A DNA stretch of 64,000 nt from Monarcha castaneiventris obscurior (GCA_026261815.1 JAMPIT010000417.1:4745501-4809500); one strand, 5' to 3'; numbered from the stretch's first letter, positions 1 to 13,502 are shown. Notes: generated by a model not told the origin, from the letters alone. Numbers and translations are program-made.

Positions 1-2815
1 TCCAAGACGCCAGGAGAGCTGCCCCCTGAGACAAGAGCTGCAGACTGGCAGAGAAGCAACAGCTTAGTGAGTATGCAGGGACTGCCTTGCTTTTCCTGGA
101 CAGCTGCTTGTTATTATTGCCTTGCTGGTGCTTCACCGCTGTAAAGTGTTAGAAGGGTTTGCTACAGCATGTATAACATTGTGATTTTCCACCCCAGCAG
201 CAGGCACATCAGGGCTGCTTTTCTGATGCCCCCTTTATTTGTGGGACAGCAGAGATTTCCCTGGCATTTGCAGGAGATTTGTCTTAGCCCCTTTCTGTAT
301 TCCTAACCAGTGGGTGCTGCTAGAAAGCAGAGGGATTTGGCTCGCTGTGCTGTATGGTATGTTACCCCCAGGGCAGCCCACTGTTGTAGAGTAGGGGAGA
401 TGTGTGCTGGGAAAGTATGGAGTGCAGGGCGAGTAGAAAAGAGTACTTTTGCAAGAGGAAGCATTCCCCGAAGGAGATTCGTTGTTACAGGGCTGTGTCA
501 CTGGCATGTTCATTCATCCCTTGAAAAATGTATTGCCTCTGTGGTTAAAAATGAAACATTTGGGTAAAAGTGGTGTTTGTGGCTGTTCTCCTGTGGTTGG
601 TGGCAGGGTATGCTCCAGGCATTCTGGGATCAGAGTTCTCTGAAATGGGAGCAGAGTCTTCCAGGGAGGAGAAAGCTCTGCCCTGAGTGAAGACAAATAT
701 AGAGGATTTGGCTGGAAAGTATGTTGGAGTTTCCCACTGGGCAGCCTCACTTTCATTCCAAAGTACACCCAGCATCTTCCTCTCTGTGCCCCACTGTTTT
801 CCCACTGGGGTCTGTCCTCCAACCTCTCCCTCAAGTTTTTCTTTCTTAGCAGCTCCTGTACAAGACATTTGGGAAACCTATGAAATCCACGTTCAACACT
901 AATTCCAAAACTATGAGTTCTAAGAAATGAAAAAGGTCCCAGAGCAGAGAATTTCCTTAAAGAGACTGGAGTGGCAGGGCACAGAGGGGCAGCAGCAAAG
1001 TCTCAGTTCCTCTTTGACCTTGTGTCTATAGCAAACTTACGGCTTTTTCCCAAGTTTTCCTCCTCGTTTCAGACTAAGCACTGAACAGGCAAGAAGTGGA
1101 TGTGTGTGTGGGGGCATTGATGGTGCAGGACTGAGCTGCTCTCCACAGGGGGTGGGATAATGGGGAAGAAAAAGAATTCTTTCTCTTTGGTTTGAAGTTG
1201 AAGTCCCTGCTCAGCTTTTCTCCCTGAGACAGGAGGCTTCAGGAAAGGGTCATGAGTTTGGCATTGAAAGGGTAAGTTGCAAAGCCCAGAGTGATCTTTT
1301 TCCACTGAATTTCACTCCTCACTGGTGAAAGGTTAGGCTCTGGCTATCTGTCCCTGTAGTTCTTGGCTGTGTTACCTTCAATGTGGCTTCATGGCTTGGC
1401 CTCTGAAGGTGACAGCAGTGACAACAGCACAGTGGTTTGGGGAGAATGGTCTGCACCCAGAGGGCCTTCACTCTGCACCCTGTCAGTGAGAAATCCTTAT
1501 ACCTGCATATACACATGGACAAAACGTGCAGTAATTGCAGCTTGGATCAGACACAAGAATGGTTCCTGTGCCCTAGGGTCATCCCCAGGCAGCGTGTGGG
1601 GTCCCAGCCCCATCACTGCCATTATGGGAGGGCTGGCAGGCAGTGGGTACCCTCCCTCCCTCCCTACATTGCCTCTGGCACACTCCTTTCTTTTCACCCA
1701 GCAGGGATAGCCATCTCTGTAACTCCTCCTTTTTTCTTTCGCTGCTTTCTGCTGTTCCAAGAGTTGGACAGTGGAACAGCCAATGTTTTGGATGTCTCTG
1801 CTGTCCATGATATTGAACCCAATCAAACTCCTTCAGGTGTTAAAAGGCAAGGTAATTCTCCCTGAGACTGCTGGCCTTGGAGATCCATCCCAGGTGAAAC
1901 ACCTTGCATTGACGTGTGACTTTGGTGCCCAGTGAGGCAAGGACTGCTAGTGCTAGACCAGAGAGACATCAGTCCTGAGGGAAATGCTTACCTCTGACTT
2001 CACAAGATGTTGTCCTGTGGGCTGCAAGAGGAGTCTAGGGTCAGCACCATAGTGAGAGCCTCTGAAGATAGATTCTGGGTGCTGGGTGTCATCTCAATGC
2101 AAAAATCATGATCCTGCCAGCAGAAGGGATTCTTTCAGGTTGCTGCTTGTCACTCCTGAAGCAATAAAATAAGAGATGAGAAGGGGCAGCAGGGTTGTAT
2201 TCCTCCTCTGATAGCTGGCAGGCTGTCATTGCAGCAAAGGCCAGCTGGAGAGAGGGGGACTGAGTGGGACAGAAATGTTTGAAGCCTCATTCTCTGTGTC
2301 TCCACTGGCAAAGCTGACAGGACAGTTTGGGCTGGTTGTATCCAGACAGAGTATGATGAGATCAAAGAGAGCAGATCAGAGGAAAAATCAGAAAAACAAA
2401 CATTTATATTTGGGATCAACACACACCTCTGCCTTTGGGCCCCTGGCAGCCCATGAAATTCCTTCCACTTGCATAGGCCAGCTTTTCTGAGTGTGGAGTG
2501 CTAGTGACATGTTTGCCTCTGGATTATGTCCCCCAGCACTGAACTGTGAGAGGAAGGGGGCATGCCCCTTCCTTCCCAAAACCCTATTCAGTCTGCTAAT
2601 AGAGGTTGTTTTGTAACATCTCCAAGAAGAGTGTGTACCAGCTAGCTGTCACCTTGCCCAGGCTCTTTCATGGGCTCCCTCCTAGCTCTGTTTTCATAAT
2701 AAACTTTCCACCGCTAATTTTGCAGTCAGCCCAGGATCTCCAGCTACCCTCAGTGGGAAGAGAGCAAAACACAGTGAGGAAGACAGAGTGAGAGATTCCT
2801 TCCTGCACTGGCACA
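1..2815. other. Intergenic / upstream of MGP, no gene recognised
   Basis: No open frame here looks coding and I could build no exon chain. In human the next gene on this side of MGP is ERP27, but I see no thioredoxin-fold exon, so its 3' end probably lies outside the window. A short CCCT-rich run occurs near 1650-1670. The last 100 bases include the probable MGP 5' leader; an AATAAA-like TATA substitute at about 2697-2703 is weak. Confidence 0.5.
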
Positions 2816-5800
2816 ATGCGCACTCTCATCGTCCTTACGCTCCTGGCTGTCTTGGTGGTGGCTGCCACTTGCTATGGTAGGTGACATTTATTGCTGAGTA
2901 TAATAAAAACTTCAAACCTACCGACATTTACGGGTCTATTCAGATGTTTGTTATTTAACTTTGTGTCTTCTTTCCCCTTGACTTGATCTCTTGCCTGCTT
3001 TCCTGCCCTTGTGCCAGATCCTCCTAGCCCTGATCCAGAGCTGTTACCTTCAGCCATTGGGATTCACGGTCCAGGATGCTTCAACCCCTTCCTCTCTGTT
3101 CCAGCTCAGCTCAGCTCACCTCACCTCACCTCACAGACTGCTCCTGTTTTTGTGCCTTTTTTGCCTGGACTATGATAAGAGTGCTAATTCTTAATTATTC
3201 TTTGCTAATTGGAAGATTTCCCTTTTTCCTTTTGTAATATCATCCCGTTTTTCCTGTGAGGCACACAGTTCATACTGGTGGAATTAAGATGCTGCTTCAT
3301 GCAAGAGTCAAGTGCATTTCACTTTGCTAACCCATTCCCTAAGAACACATGCAAGCTTTGAAGGTAGGTAGGTATCATATCCACTGTAGTGTCAGGAACA
3401 TAAGGTGAGGAACTCTTCTGGAGAATCAGGCTGGATGACCAAGCATGAGCCTGGAAGTACTAACTAAAACACCAGGTAGCTCTGTATTAAACTCCTGAGC
3501 ACTTTAAACTCCTCATATAAGTTCTAGGTCACACCACTGATTCCTTTGTCTTCCTTTTAATCACGTGCCTTGAAACCTGGCTTCTCTAATTTCCGTGTGT
3601 GTTCTATTGACCTGTGGTGTATGAAAGACTGAATCCCATCAATACAGTGTCACAGTATGTGTTTCATTCTTTTCTTTTCTTTTCACAGAGTCCCATGAGA
3701 GCATGGAGTCCCATGAGTATCTCAGTAAGAGACTGATTTACTATTTTATTGAATTTGAAGAGTGCCACAGACATATCTGAGATCGCTTCCTTGTACTCCT
3801 ACTGTAGGGATTGAATAGGTAGAACCACCCAGCCCAGGGAAATTGACTTTACTGGGTGATGGAGTTTCAGGATGAAAAGGGAGAGACCTAAAAGAAAACT
3901 GCACATGTTTTGGCACAAGCTCATACCACCATTTCGCATAGAATATAGCAAGAATTGGAAAACAAAATTTGAGAACAGAGCTCAGGTCTCTGTTACACAT
4001 ACCAAAACCAGGCTAACTGACACTAGAAAAGGATGCTGCTCACAAAACTCTGGGATGAGCATGGAAAGAGGCACTGTAGAAGCCACTTACACAATTTATT
4101 CTCCCCCAAGAACAAGGAGAGCCTCACTCTAAGCACCTTGGAAGCAGGCAGGGTGTGTGAGTAGAAGGGATCCTTTGGCTGGAAGAGGGAGAAAGAGTGT
4201 CACAGGGGAAGCATGAAAAAGGTGGAGAGTCTCACTTGGGAACAAGCAATATCCTGGAGAGGTTAGAGAACAGATGAATCAAAACTAAAAAGAAATTAGG
4301 ACATCTGGAAGAAGAACTTCACAAAACAGATAGTCAGCAACACAAAGGCACACGTGGGAGCCAATATCAATGACATCCACAGACTCCTGAACTCTGCAAC
4401 AGGACTGTGATGTTCCTCAAAAAGGTCAGAAGGGGCTTTCAGGCCCCTCCAGTCCAAAACTGCCACACAGACTTCTCAATCACTGTCTAACCGTGGAGGT
4501 AGAGAGACTCACTCAGGCCTTTCCCGTGTGTAATTTCACAATTCATGTAGTTCTTCCGAGCATGCTCAGATGCCCCATGGTCTGTGTAGCTTGGTGCCTA
4601 CCCCTTCTGGGCCAAGCTCCACTCACTCAGAGGGGCTGTGGCACCAAAATCACACTAGAATTCCCCTGGGTGATTTGAGAAACAGCAGAACAAGAGCAGC
4701 ATGTGCACTTCTGTACAGGCTGCACCAGCCACTGAGAGAGCCTGAGCGTGAACCAGCCAGGGGGCAGGGGGGAATATTGAAAGGTGCTGGATTTCATTGA
4801 TCATGGGAGGGCAGACAAGGAGGCTGTTATAAAGGAGAAATAGCTTTTGTTGAAATCTGGCATTGAAAAAGTGCCATTCTGAATAACCCCTTGCCTTCAC
4901 AGATCCCTTCCTCAACAGGCGAAGGGCCAATGACTTCATACAGGCTGACACGAGACTAAGAGCCATCACTCAGGAGAGGTATGTCCTGGCCTCAGGACAC
5001 TGAGGTCGAGAGTGGGAACAGTGGGCAAGGTTCCTCCTTGCCAAGCACAGGCTGGTACCAGGGGTGGCAGCCATGGTGGCTTGTGAGAAGCCTCAGCCCC
5101 TCTATCAATGTGAGGTACCATTTAAGTCCCCAAATCCAGGAAAAGCAAGAATTCAGATGACAGGGAGTGGCTTCTTTAGTTTGAGGACATGTCATATGCT
5201 GAGAAGACTGATTAATATTTCTGAAGGAAGCACCAACAGAAGGAGAGAATGAGTGTGGGATGGTCCAAAAGAAAGCTCAGTTTGAGATCTTATTCTAGTC
5301 CTCAGATCTCATGCAGAACTTGCATGACCTTTTCTAAATGAAAGGCCCATCTGAGGGCCTCATTGCTTCATTTATAAAATACAGATATAACAAATCTCAT
5401 GCCTTATTCAAGGCTTATGAAAATAAAGACTGAAGCACAGAAATCATCTCTTAGCAAGGCATAAGGCAAGCCTTCTCCTCAGTACCAAGTACTCAGTACC
5501 TCTACCTTTGCAGAATATTTCAGGTCTTTGTCCCATGTGTGTGTTTGGGAAAGAGCAGAAGAGCTGAAGAGAGCAGGCTGGGGGAGGCTGCAAAGGGAGG
5601 ATCCTTCCTCAAGTTGAGGGAGGAGCCATTCCCCTCTCCCTACCACCTTACTTAGCCCCAAAATAAAAGGTTGCCTGAGGAGGCAAAACATTCCTGCAGT
5701 AGTCATGTCACTCCCCGAGTATGGTAAACACAGAAGCTTTGTCGCTGAATGATGGGCTCTGGTGGTGGATCCTTAATCCCAGTGGGGAGTTTCGGGACAG

Positions 5801-6003
5801 GAAAGGGCTGTAGGTGGATGTTTAAGATGACAGCACTTACCCATCTTCTCTCCTACCTTTGCAGGATCAGGGAGCGTAGTAAGACACACCAGGAGCACCA
5901 GAGGGAGCTCTGCGAGGACTACTATCCCTGTGAAATGTACGCTTTTCGCCACGGCTACGCGGCTGCTTACAAGCACTATTTTGGGAGGAGGAGGACTAAG
6001 TAA
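2816..6003 (+). CDS. MGP: Matrix Gla protein precursor (4 exons, 103 aa)
   Basis: Secreted, vitamin-K-dependent inhibitor of calcification in cartilage and vessel wall. Coding exons are 2816-2876, 3689-3724, 4903-4978 and 5865-6003; all introns are GT-AG and the joined frame is open (312 nt). Residues 1-19 are a hydrophobic signal peptide and the mature chain starts YESHESMES. The three S-x-E serines (22, 25, 28) fit the secretory-pathway kinase sites known in MGP. The AxxF carboxylase-docking motif is ANDF (41-44). The Gla domain has Cys74 and Cys80 (C-x5-C). The five glutamates carboxylated in human MGP align to E21, E57, E61, E68 and E72. There is no dibasic propeptide cleavage site, as is usual for MGP. 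Exon 2 is one codon longer than in human and the C-terminal tail one residue shorter, so the length is the same. An osteocalcin-like paralogue follows downstream on the same strand. Confidence 0.96.
3098..3135. repeat. Short CTCAG/CTCAC pentamer array
   Basis: About seven imperfect 5-bp units (CTCAG then CTCAC) lie in MGP intron 1. It looks like an ordinary simple repeat. Confidence 0.7.
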
Positions 6004-6217
6004 AGGATGACCAGTCCCCACCCTGGGGCCTGGAGTCCAGGGTATCCTCCCCAAAAATGCAATGGCTCTGAAACATACTCAGTTGCTTGTGTCCCTGTAT
6101 GTTATCCTGCCTGCTGCTTCTCTCCCATGTAGCCATGGATTCCTACACTGTGTTAATTAGCGCTGAGCTGATGTAGCAGAGATCACAGCGAGTTCAGGAT
6201 GTGGGTGTTTACTACAA

Positions 6218-6223
6218 AATAAA
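6218..6223 (+). terminator. MGP polyadenylation signal AATAAA
   Basis: A canonical AATAAA lies 215 bases after the MGP stop, giving a short 3' UTR typical of this gene. The cleavage site was not determined. Confidence 0.75.
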
Positions 6224-8261
6224 TTGCTGGTTTGATACTATCTTCTCATGAGTCACAGTATTTTGGAAGGGGGTATGCAATTTTCCGTGAAGAAACTGAA
6301 TTTGTTTATCATCAATTCTGGTGCAGAGTATGGGAAAAGAAGTCATTACCTTGCAAGCATATGGCTTTGGGAGAATCAATAATGGTTTTGTTCCAGGTTC
6401 TACAAGTGACTTTTTGACAGAGGTCACTGGCCAATTTCAACTCTCAGTCTTAAGACATCTAAAAATGGTGGGGTGTTCAGAATGCAGACGCACTTTTTGA
6501 AAATCCAGTCTTTCCTCAGTTGGGGAAACAAAATCCAGAAGGCAACTATTTCATCTTAAAATTAGGGTAAGAATTGGTGACAGAAAAATCCTGTGAACTG
6601 CCTCTTGTTTATCTAGCTACCATCAGGTCCTGATGCTAGATGCTCCTTTAGAAAGGAGTGTGTGGTCCAGACTTGTATTTCCTTTTGCAATCCCGTTTCA
6701 AAACCCTTCCACTTGAAACTACTCTGGTAGCACTTGAAAGCTGCAGAAACCAAAGCTGGAGAGGGGCTCCTGGTGGTAAATAAACAGATAAAAGAAATCC
6801 AATGTTTGGAGTCAGGCCCAACTTTGTTCACATAGAACAATTTCATTTTACTCTTCACAAATCATTTGAAACCAAGATGTGGCTTGGCCCTGTGCAGAGG
6901 TTACTGAGCACGTCCCAGACATCTGAGGAGTGAGCGTGGCTGCATTCGGGTTGTCACCCTCACCAGGGCCTGTCCCCACACCAAAAGGCACCAGTGCTGA
7001 CATGTCCAAGAATTCAATGCTGCTCTGGGCTTGACAGCAGCCACAACAGCTGGGACATTCCTTGGTGTGATTAGTGTAGGAGACATAACATCCAGCTCAG
7101 CTCAACACAGATGGTTTTGACATCCACCTCTCCAGGCTTACACGAGCACCTGCAAATTATAGAAGTGGGAAAGATTCATGGCATGCAATCAAAGTCTATG
7201 ATGGATGAAGTATCAAATTGTTGACTAATCCCTGAAATTAAGTCTGCAGCCAAATCTACCTGACCCATTAGAAACACACATCTTCTTCCAAAACATGCTT
7301 CAAGGCTTTGCCAGCTTTGAAACTGAATTTTGGAAAGAAATGTGATTTATTTATAGAGAAACACTTCTGATAGGAAACTCCACCCTGACAGTTGCCAAAG
7401 TTTTTGTCCAGGGGAAAAAGTGAGAGAGAAATGATTTTAAGGAAAAAGCCTGTATGGATTAGGTATATTCACACACTTGCTCTCTGTGTTCTCATGTAGG
7501 TGAATCAACCAGAGCAAGCTCACATATGCTAAAATCAACAAGTCAGCAGTGTCTGGGTTTGACTTGACTCTGTGACACCACCAAAACAGAAGGCACAAGG
7601 TCTAGTGCTGTCTGGGTCTGCATCCAGAAATATCTAGTGATTCCAATCCCCAGTCAACCAGTATAAATAAAGAATAATACCAGAGATTTCTGTGGTATTT
7701 CATTAGCGGGAGCAACAACCAAACAAATTTAAGAGACTGCATGCTGGTTAGAAAGCCTGGGAAAAGATGGGAGGATAAATAAAGCTGTTTGTATTACTAG
7801 AATTGTATATTTATATATTTATATTATTTCAAGTATTCATCTGGAAGCATAACTTTCCTAGAATACTTATTATTTTTAGATGTTTGTTTACTTTTAAACT
7901 GTTGCTCTTTTGCTGGAATAATATGTATACAATACCTTTTGCTGGACGTCATTAATATATATATTCAGCTTTCCTGGACTGCAGAAAAACTTAACAGGGA
8001 CAAAAGTTGGGGTTTATTTTAATCCTCTAAGCTAAATTCTCTAAGCTAAAAGACAGTGTTTCTAAGAATTGGCAAAGTCCCTAATGGCTCTGATTTTCCT
8101 TGGGAGCCTCCTAAACTTTACTTCTGCAACCCTTGGACATGTCCCCTGCACATGGGTCTGAGGAGGACTGGATAAGAGGTGGAGGAAAATTGTGTCTCCA
8201 CTACCAGAAAGAACGAGCACAAATGATTTAAAAAAACTCCAAACTACCCAAACTTGGCCGC
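6224..8261. other. Intergenic, no gene recognised
   Basis: AT-rich spacer between MGP and the osteocalcin-like gene. I see no exon chain, RNA gene or structured repeat in it. Confidence 0.5.
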
Positions 8262-8632
8262 TTGGTCTGTTCAGCCTGGAGATCTCAGTGCAGTGTACAA
8301 TATCCTCCTAAGGGGCAGTGGAGGGGCAGAACCGATCTCTGCTCTCTGATGACCAGTGGCAGCACTCAAGGGAACGGCTGGAACTGTATCAGGGGAGGTT
8401 TTGACTGGATATTAGAAAAAGGTTCTTCACCCAGAGGGCATTTGGGCACTGGATCAGGCTCCCCAGGGCAGTGGTCATAGCACCTGACAGAGCTCAGAGA
8501 GCATTTGGACAATGCTCTCAGGGACAGGGTGTGACTCTTGGGAATGGCCCTGTGCAGGACCAGGAGTTGGACTCGATGATCCTTGTGGGTCCCTTCCAAT
8601 CCAGCTTATCCTGTGATTCTGTGGTTCTTATG
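8262..8632 (+). mobile_element. CR1-type LINE, 5'-truncated 3' end
   Basis: The segment starts in CR1-like TTCAGCCTGGAGA and runs through the family's usual 3' segments: a CTGGATATTAG-AAAAGGTTCTTCACC block, a GGCACTGG-like block, and GATGATCCTTGTGGGTCCCTTCCAA. It ends in degenerate 8-bp ATTCTGTG-type terminal repeats. This order and orientation are typical of avian CR1 retroposons, which are nearly always 5'-truncated. No intact reverse transcriptase remains. Divergence suggests an old insertion. Confidence 0.85.
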
Positions 8633-9372
8633 CTGTTTGTGGGACGTAGCTTTGGTAACTTGGATAGGGGGTTTGGGGATTGTGGGGTTATTGATACACA
8701 GCCTGTGCAAGGCTCTTGTAGAACCAAGTAATTTTAGCCACTTGGGTCATAAAGAATAAAACACTTTTGGAGTCTAAATGTTTATTTGATTTTTAGACAA
8801 GAGAAGCCAAAATAAAGCCTCTAAATTATGAAGATTTCCAGGAGGAAAAGACAAAGTTCTTCCCTCAAACTAACTCCCAAAGTTCCTAAAGGTATAAAAA
8901 TCTCATCTCCAAAGTGATTTGGTGAAACTGAAACTGTCTGAAAAACTATAGTGTTTTCCCTATGCAAACTGATTTACAGGTTTCCTTACCCTCAGGGTAA
9001 TGAGTCAAGGTGGGGTTGAGGAAAAGGTCACCATTGGGTTCAGCCTCATTTGGGAGACTCCACATGAGAGAGCCCCATCACATGAAAAGAGCTGCTCTAC
9101 TTCAGGGTGTGCTGGTCTCTCCCCTGGCTTTCCAGCATGACTGAATGACTTTCAAGTTTGTAAGAAAAATGATTTTTAAATCCAGTTGTTTTTCTTCAAC
9201 AGCCCCATTCAAAACCTCAGATAAAATCTTCTGGAAATGCCCTGGGTCATGAGATGGATGCCAAAATAACATCCAGGACCCAGCATCTCCTGGCCCAAAG
9301 GATAGGCTTTGTTTTGGAGCACAGACACAGGAACACAAGCCAGATTACTAACCTCTCCAAGAAATCACAGGA

Positions 9373-9378
9373 TATAAA
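9373..9378 (+). promoter_or_regulatory. TATA box of the osteocalcin-like gene
   Basis: TATAAA in the context GGATATAAACTGC lies 92 bases before the ATG, leaving room for a 5' leader of about 60 bases. Mammalian osteocalcin promoters are also TATA-driven. The start of transcription is inferred. Confidence 0.6.
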
Positions 9379-9464
9379 CTGCTGCCCAAAAGCAAGCCCC
9401 GGAGAACTTCAGTAGCCTCCAGGAAAGCTCTGAGGTTAGGGAGACCAGAGCAGCCAAAGAAGAC

Positions 9465-12400
9465 ATGAGGAGTCTGCTGGCACTGTTGATGGTGACTCTG
9501 GTCCTGGCAGCACTCTGCTGTTGTGAGAAAGGTAAGGGGACATCTTCCCAGGAAGGCTCTCGGAGCGCTGCTGAGCCCTGCAGCTTGCTGCCAGCCTCCC
9601 TCCAGTCTGGGAGAGACACAGAGCTTCGGGGGGAGGAGATGCACCACCAGCCATTGCACAACTCCAGATCTCTGTTGGAAAGAGTCACAGATGAGAGAGG
9701 GCTTGGGAACAGAGACCCCCATCTTTTGCTGGGCATTTTCTTCTGCTGGTCAACACCCACTCACTCCCACCTCAGTTGCATATTGAAATGCAGCAAAGAA
9801 TTTTAACATTTTACTATGTTTAAGAATTAAACTGGTTTATAATTTAATCTCTCTAAATGGTGGGTGTTAATAAAACCGTTTTGGGAGAAACAGACCTTCT
9901 ATGAACGTGGGGGGAGCTGGATCTAGCAAGTCAGTGGTGGGATTCAGTTACAGAGGAAGACAACTCACAACCATAGAAGGACTCACAAGCAGACTCCTTT
10001 CTGTCTGTCTGTCTTCCAGATCCCAAAGAACCCTCAGGATCTCCCAGTGCTGACAGTGAGTATATCATTCTGAGTGCCGCTCAGCTCCATTCTCCTGCAT
10101 CTGCCTTCTTTCTTCCCTTTGATAGGTTCAAGGGCTGACCAAGAACTATGCTGTGTCCCTCTCTAGCTCTTCCCCTTTTGCTCCCTAAGTCTGCAGTCCC
10201 TGTGGTGCAGGAGCATGTGCAGCAAACAGCCTTTCTTGTGTGAGCAGGTGACACGAGGGCAGTCAGTGTCCCTGCACCTGCCAGGCGAGCCTTGCCTGCA
10301 TCTCCACAGCCCTTGAGCAGTGTCCTGGCAAGACATGAGTGATGCAGGTTGCTAGCAGCTGGATGCATCTGCCTTCTGTGAAACAGGGTTGTGTTGGTGG
10401 AGCAACACAGCCAGTCTCCCTGCTCTGACCTGGCGTCAGAGACCTGCCCAGAGTGACTGCTGCATCCCCAGGTGCTAAGAGAGCTGCCCACATCAATGGG
10501 TTGTGACATCCCTGCCAAATCCTGCAACATGGGAAGCCTGAAAGAAAGGGGCTGGCTTGGCTGCTCCTGGGGGCTGCAGTTCCTCTTGTCAGGTCACCTG
10601 AGGTGTAAGGATTTGCACACCTTGGGTTGTTCACAGCTTTTGCAGCAAGCTGATCCTGGCAGAAATCTGTGTGCAAAATCCTTTTTGTTCTCTCCTGTCT
10701 CTCCTTTCTCACACTTTAAAGGATAACATTGGTGCTGAGAAGCATGAAAGTTGGTCTTTTTCCAGTGAGCCAATACAAACACAGATTGGGAAAGAGAAAA
10801 AAATTATGTAAAGACTGTTCAGAGAAAGGTGGTAGTTTCTGACAACTCATTAACTGTAAGTTTCTGTGCAGTCAGTATTTTGATCCAGAATAAACCTCAG
10901 TTTGCTAGAGAGGAGATACATCTCACTTCCAAAGAGAATCACAGCCAAACATTCCATGATGAAGAGGGAAGGGACAAACCCCACCATCTCCCCACAGGCA
11001 GAGGTCTCAGAACCTTCTTTCCCCCAGAGACAGCAAGAATTTGCCAGCTTCCAGGCTGAAATGTGCATTGGCGTGCAGCTGCCTGTGCTGCTGCTGTGCC
11101 GGCACCTGTGCACACCTCTGCTGTTGTGAGATCATCCCAAGGAGCGAGGGGGTGCTGTGCTGAGCCCTGCCTCGGGCTGGGCAGAGAAGTGGCTCTGCCT
11201 GGGGTTTGTGGGGCGCTTCACAGCACCACGATGTTTGCACAACCACAAACCAAGGGAGCAAAGAAGCAACTGTGCAGACACGATGTGTTAGGGGAGAGCA
11301 GGGGCAAATGCTGTCATGGCTGAAAGACCTCTCATGTTCTCCAGGTCCTGAGTACTGGGATCTTTGCACACCCTGGGTGTATTTCTCACCCTGGGTGATG
11401 TTTACTGTCTCTATTTTATACTCTTCACCTTTCACAGAACTCTGTACATGTGAGCATTGGTATTTCTGTGTGCTGCCTGTTGCTCATGGCTCACTGGAGG
11501 TGTTTTAAGGTCTTCTGGTCAGTATCCCACATCACTCTCAGTCTGAGTCAAGATATGGAAAGGAAGTCAAGACTCTAAAATTAAGTAGGCCGGGGAGAGA
11601 GGGTGCCAATCTCCTAATTTTGTTCTTATTCATATTTTATGCTTTCTGCACATTTGCTGCAGACTCAGATTATGCTGTATGATAAGGAAATGGAGTTCAT
11701 GACAGAAAAAGCCCTTGGTTCGTGGAGATGTGAAGGATGCAGTGGGAAGGGAGCTTTGAGTGGACAGTGGGATGGGGAGAGATAAACAGACCATTAGGAT
11801 GGTTTGTGGCAGTCATTTGCTTGTGAAGAGAGTAGATTGTTTTTCAGAGGTTAGACTCTATGCTTCAGTGCTGCATCTCTAACCTGCTGTGTTCTCTCCT
11901 GGCAGGCATCAAGATTAAAAAAGAAGTTGCCAATGCCTTTGTGAAGAGGAAGAAGAGATCCAGCCTGTATGAAAGGTAACAACTCAGGAGCTGGGCTGAG
12001 AGCTGGACTCTGGACCAGTTCTGAAGAGGGGGTGGGAAGGCAATAGGGCATGACAAGGCATTATTTTCCTGTATGGCTATGTTATTACCTTCATGTACTG
12101 AAGGAAAAAGGCTGTAGGAGACACTCGGTGTTGGAAAAATGGTTCTTTTTTCATTAAAACTCTTTTGAAGGCTCATAGCTGGACTGTAGTATTCCTTCCA
12201 AGGGGAACAGACAGCACTAACTGTGGGCTAGCCATGAGGACAGCAGGATACAAGTTAGAAGCTGCTCCAACCTACAGGGTCATCAGAACCAATTTCCAGG
12301 ATAATGAGAATCACAGAGCCCTGATTATTGCCTCTGGTTCCCCACAAAGGAAGCACAGCTTTGTTGTGGGAATAAGGCTAGGTAAGATTGGCTGTTCTTT

Positions 12401-13309
12401 CTGAAACTGTAGAACATACATTTACATGTGCAGAAAGTAGACACAAAGATTGGGAGAAATCGTAGCTATTTGAGAAATTTGAGATAATGCAAGAATGTTC
12501 TTCAGGTATTTCCTGGAAGAGATGTTAATCTACTCTTTCCAGTACAGAAATAAAGTAAAAATTCATGAGATATTGGTGGGATTCATGTGGTGGTGTGTAT
12601 AGTCTTCAGGAAAGGTTAACCAAACCTGAGAAGGACATCCGAAGTGTACAGCTGAGACTAAAAAATTCGGGCTTTCTTAGTCTGGCAAAAGAGAAAAGAA
12701 AAAAAATTTACATGGGGATAGTGTTCCTGTCTGCAACTGAAGTGAGGATAATTAGAGAAAGGTTTTTAAGCTAAAGGAAAATAATAGCTAGTGGGAAAGT
12801 GAGTAGAAATTGGGCAAAAATAAAGGTAAGCAGGAAATAATAAAATAAATATAAAATAAAATAGATAACAACAACAAAAAAAATCATCCTGGGTAGTTGG
12901 GGAATGAGACAAAAAATCCCAAATCCTTACAGCTTCTGTGGTATCCTTTGCTGATAAAACCCCAAGAGCAATTGATTTAAGTTGGGTTCAATCCTGTATT
13001 TCCCGTCATTGATCATGTAGCCTACCCCTGTGTAAGTAGATGTTTAACTCAGCATGAGCAGTCCTTTGTTGGGCCCCACTGGAGAATCACTTCTTTCATG
13101 TCAGTGTCAGGTGTGGGAACTGTCTCCATCTGCATTGGCTGAATCTGCAGAATGGCATCTCTGTCTTTGTCTGCTCCAGGTACTTTGAGTATTATAAAAG
13201 TCCGATGGAGCAGATGCACGAGCGCTGTGAAAACTATGCCCCCTGTGACTATCTCTCGGACCAAATAGGATTTGCCTTGGCCTACAACCGCTTCTTTGGG
13301 AGATACTGA
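9465..13309 (+). CDS. Osteocalcin-like Gla protein precursor (4 exons, 100 aa)
   Basis: Predicted secreted vitamin-K-dependent bone or cartilage protein of the osteocalcin/MGP family. Coding exons are 9465-9531, 10020-10055, 11906-11975 and 13180-13309 (303 nt, open, GT-AG). Intron phases match MGP exactly. Residues 1-20 are a signal peptide, 21-52 a propeptide with an AxxF docking motif (ANAF, 43-46) and a furin-type RKKR (49-52), and 53-100 the mature chain. The spacing E68-x3-E72-x2-E75 equals Gla17/21/24 of osteocalcin. Cys74 and Cys80 form the C-x5-C pair, Asp81 matches Asp30, and DQIGFALAYNRFFG matches the osteocalcin C-terminal helix. Thus the domain plan is osteocalcin's while the position is next to MGP. 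It could be annotated elsewhere as 'MGP-like' or as an osteocalcin paralogue. I give no symbol because BGLAP proper lies elsewhere in human. Confidence 0.9.
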
Positions 13310-13502
13310 GGATGGGAAGGTGTCTTCACATGATTGGCTTGGAACTCTCCAAACCCCACGGGAGGAAGAAGGTTGTGGTTGGGAAGGAGGGAAGGAAAGC
13401 ATCTGGACTGGCATCTTCTTCCACTCTCTCCCTAACCAGCTGGAACACCAAGGCAGGAATTATCCCTCTTGTTGAGTTTCCATTAACTTTCTTGCTTTCA
13501 TC

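Noticed and set aside
1363..1865. Overlapping plus-strand frames near 1.4-1.9 kb
   Set aside because: No conserved motif, mutual overlap in two frames, and no splice or promoter context.
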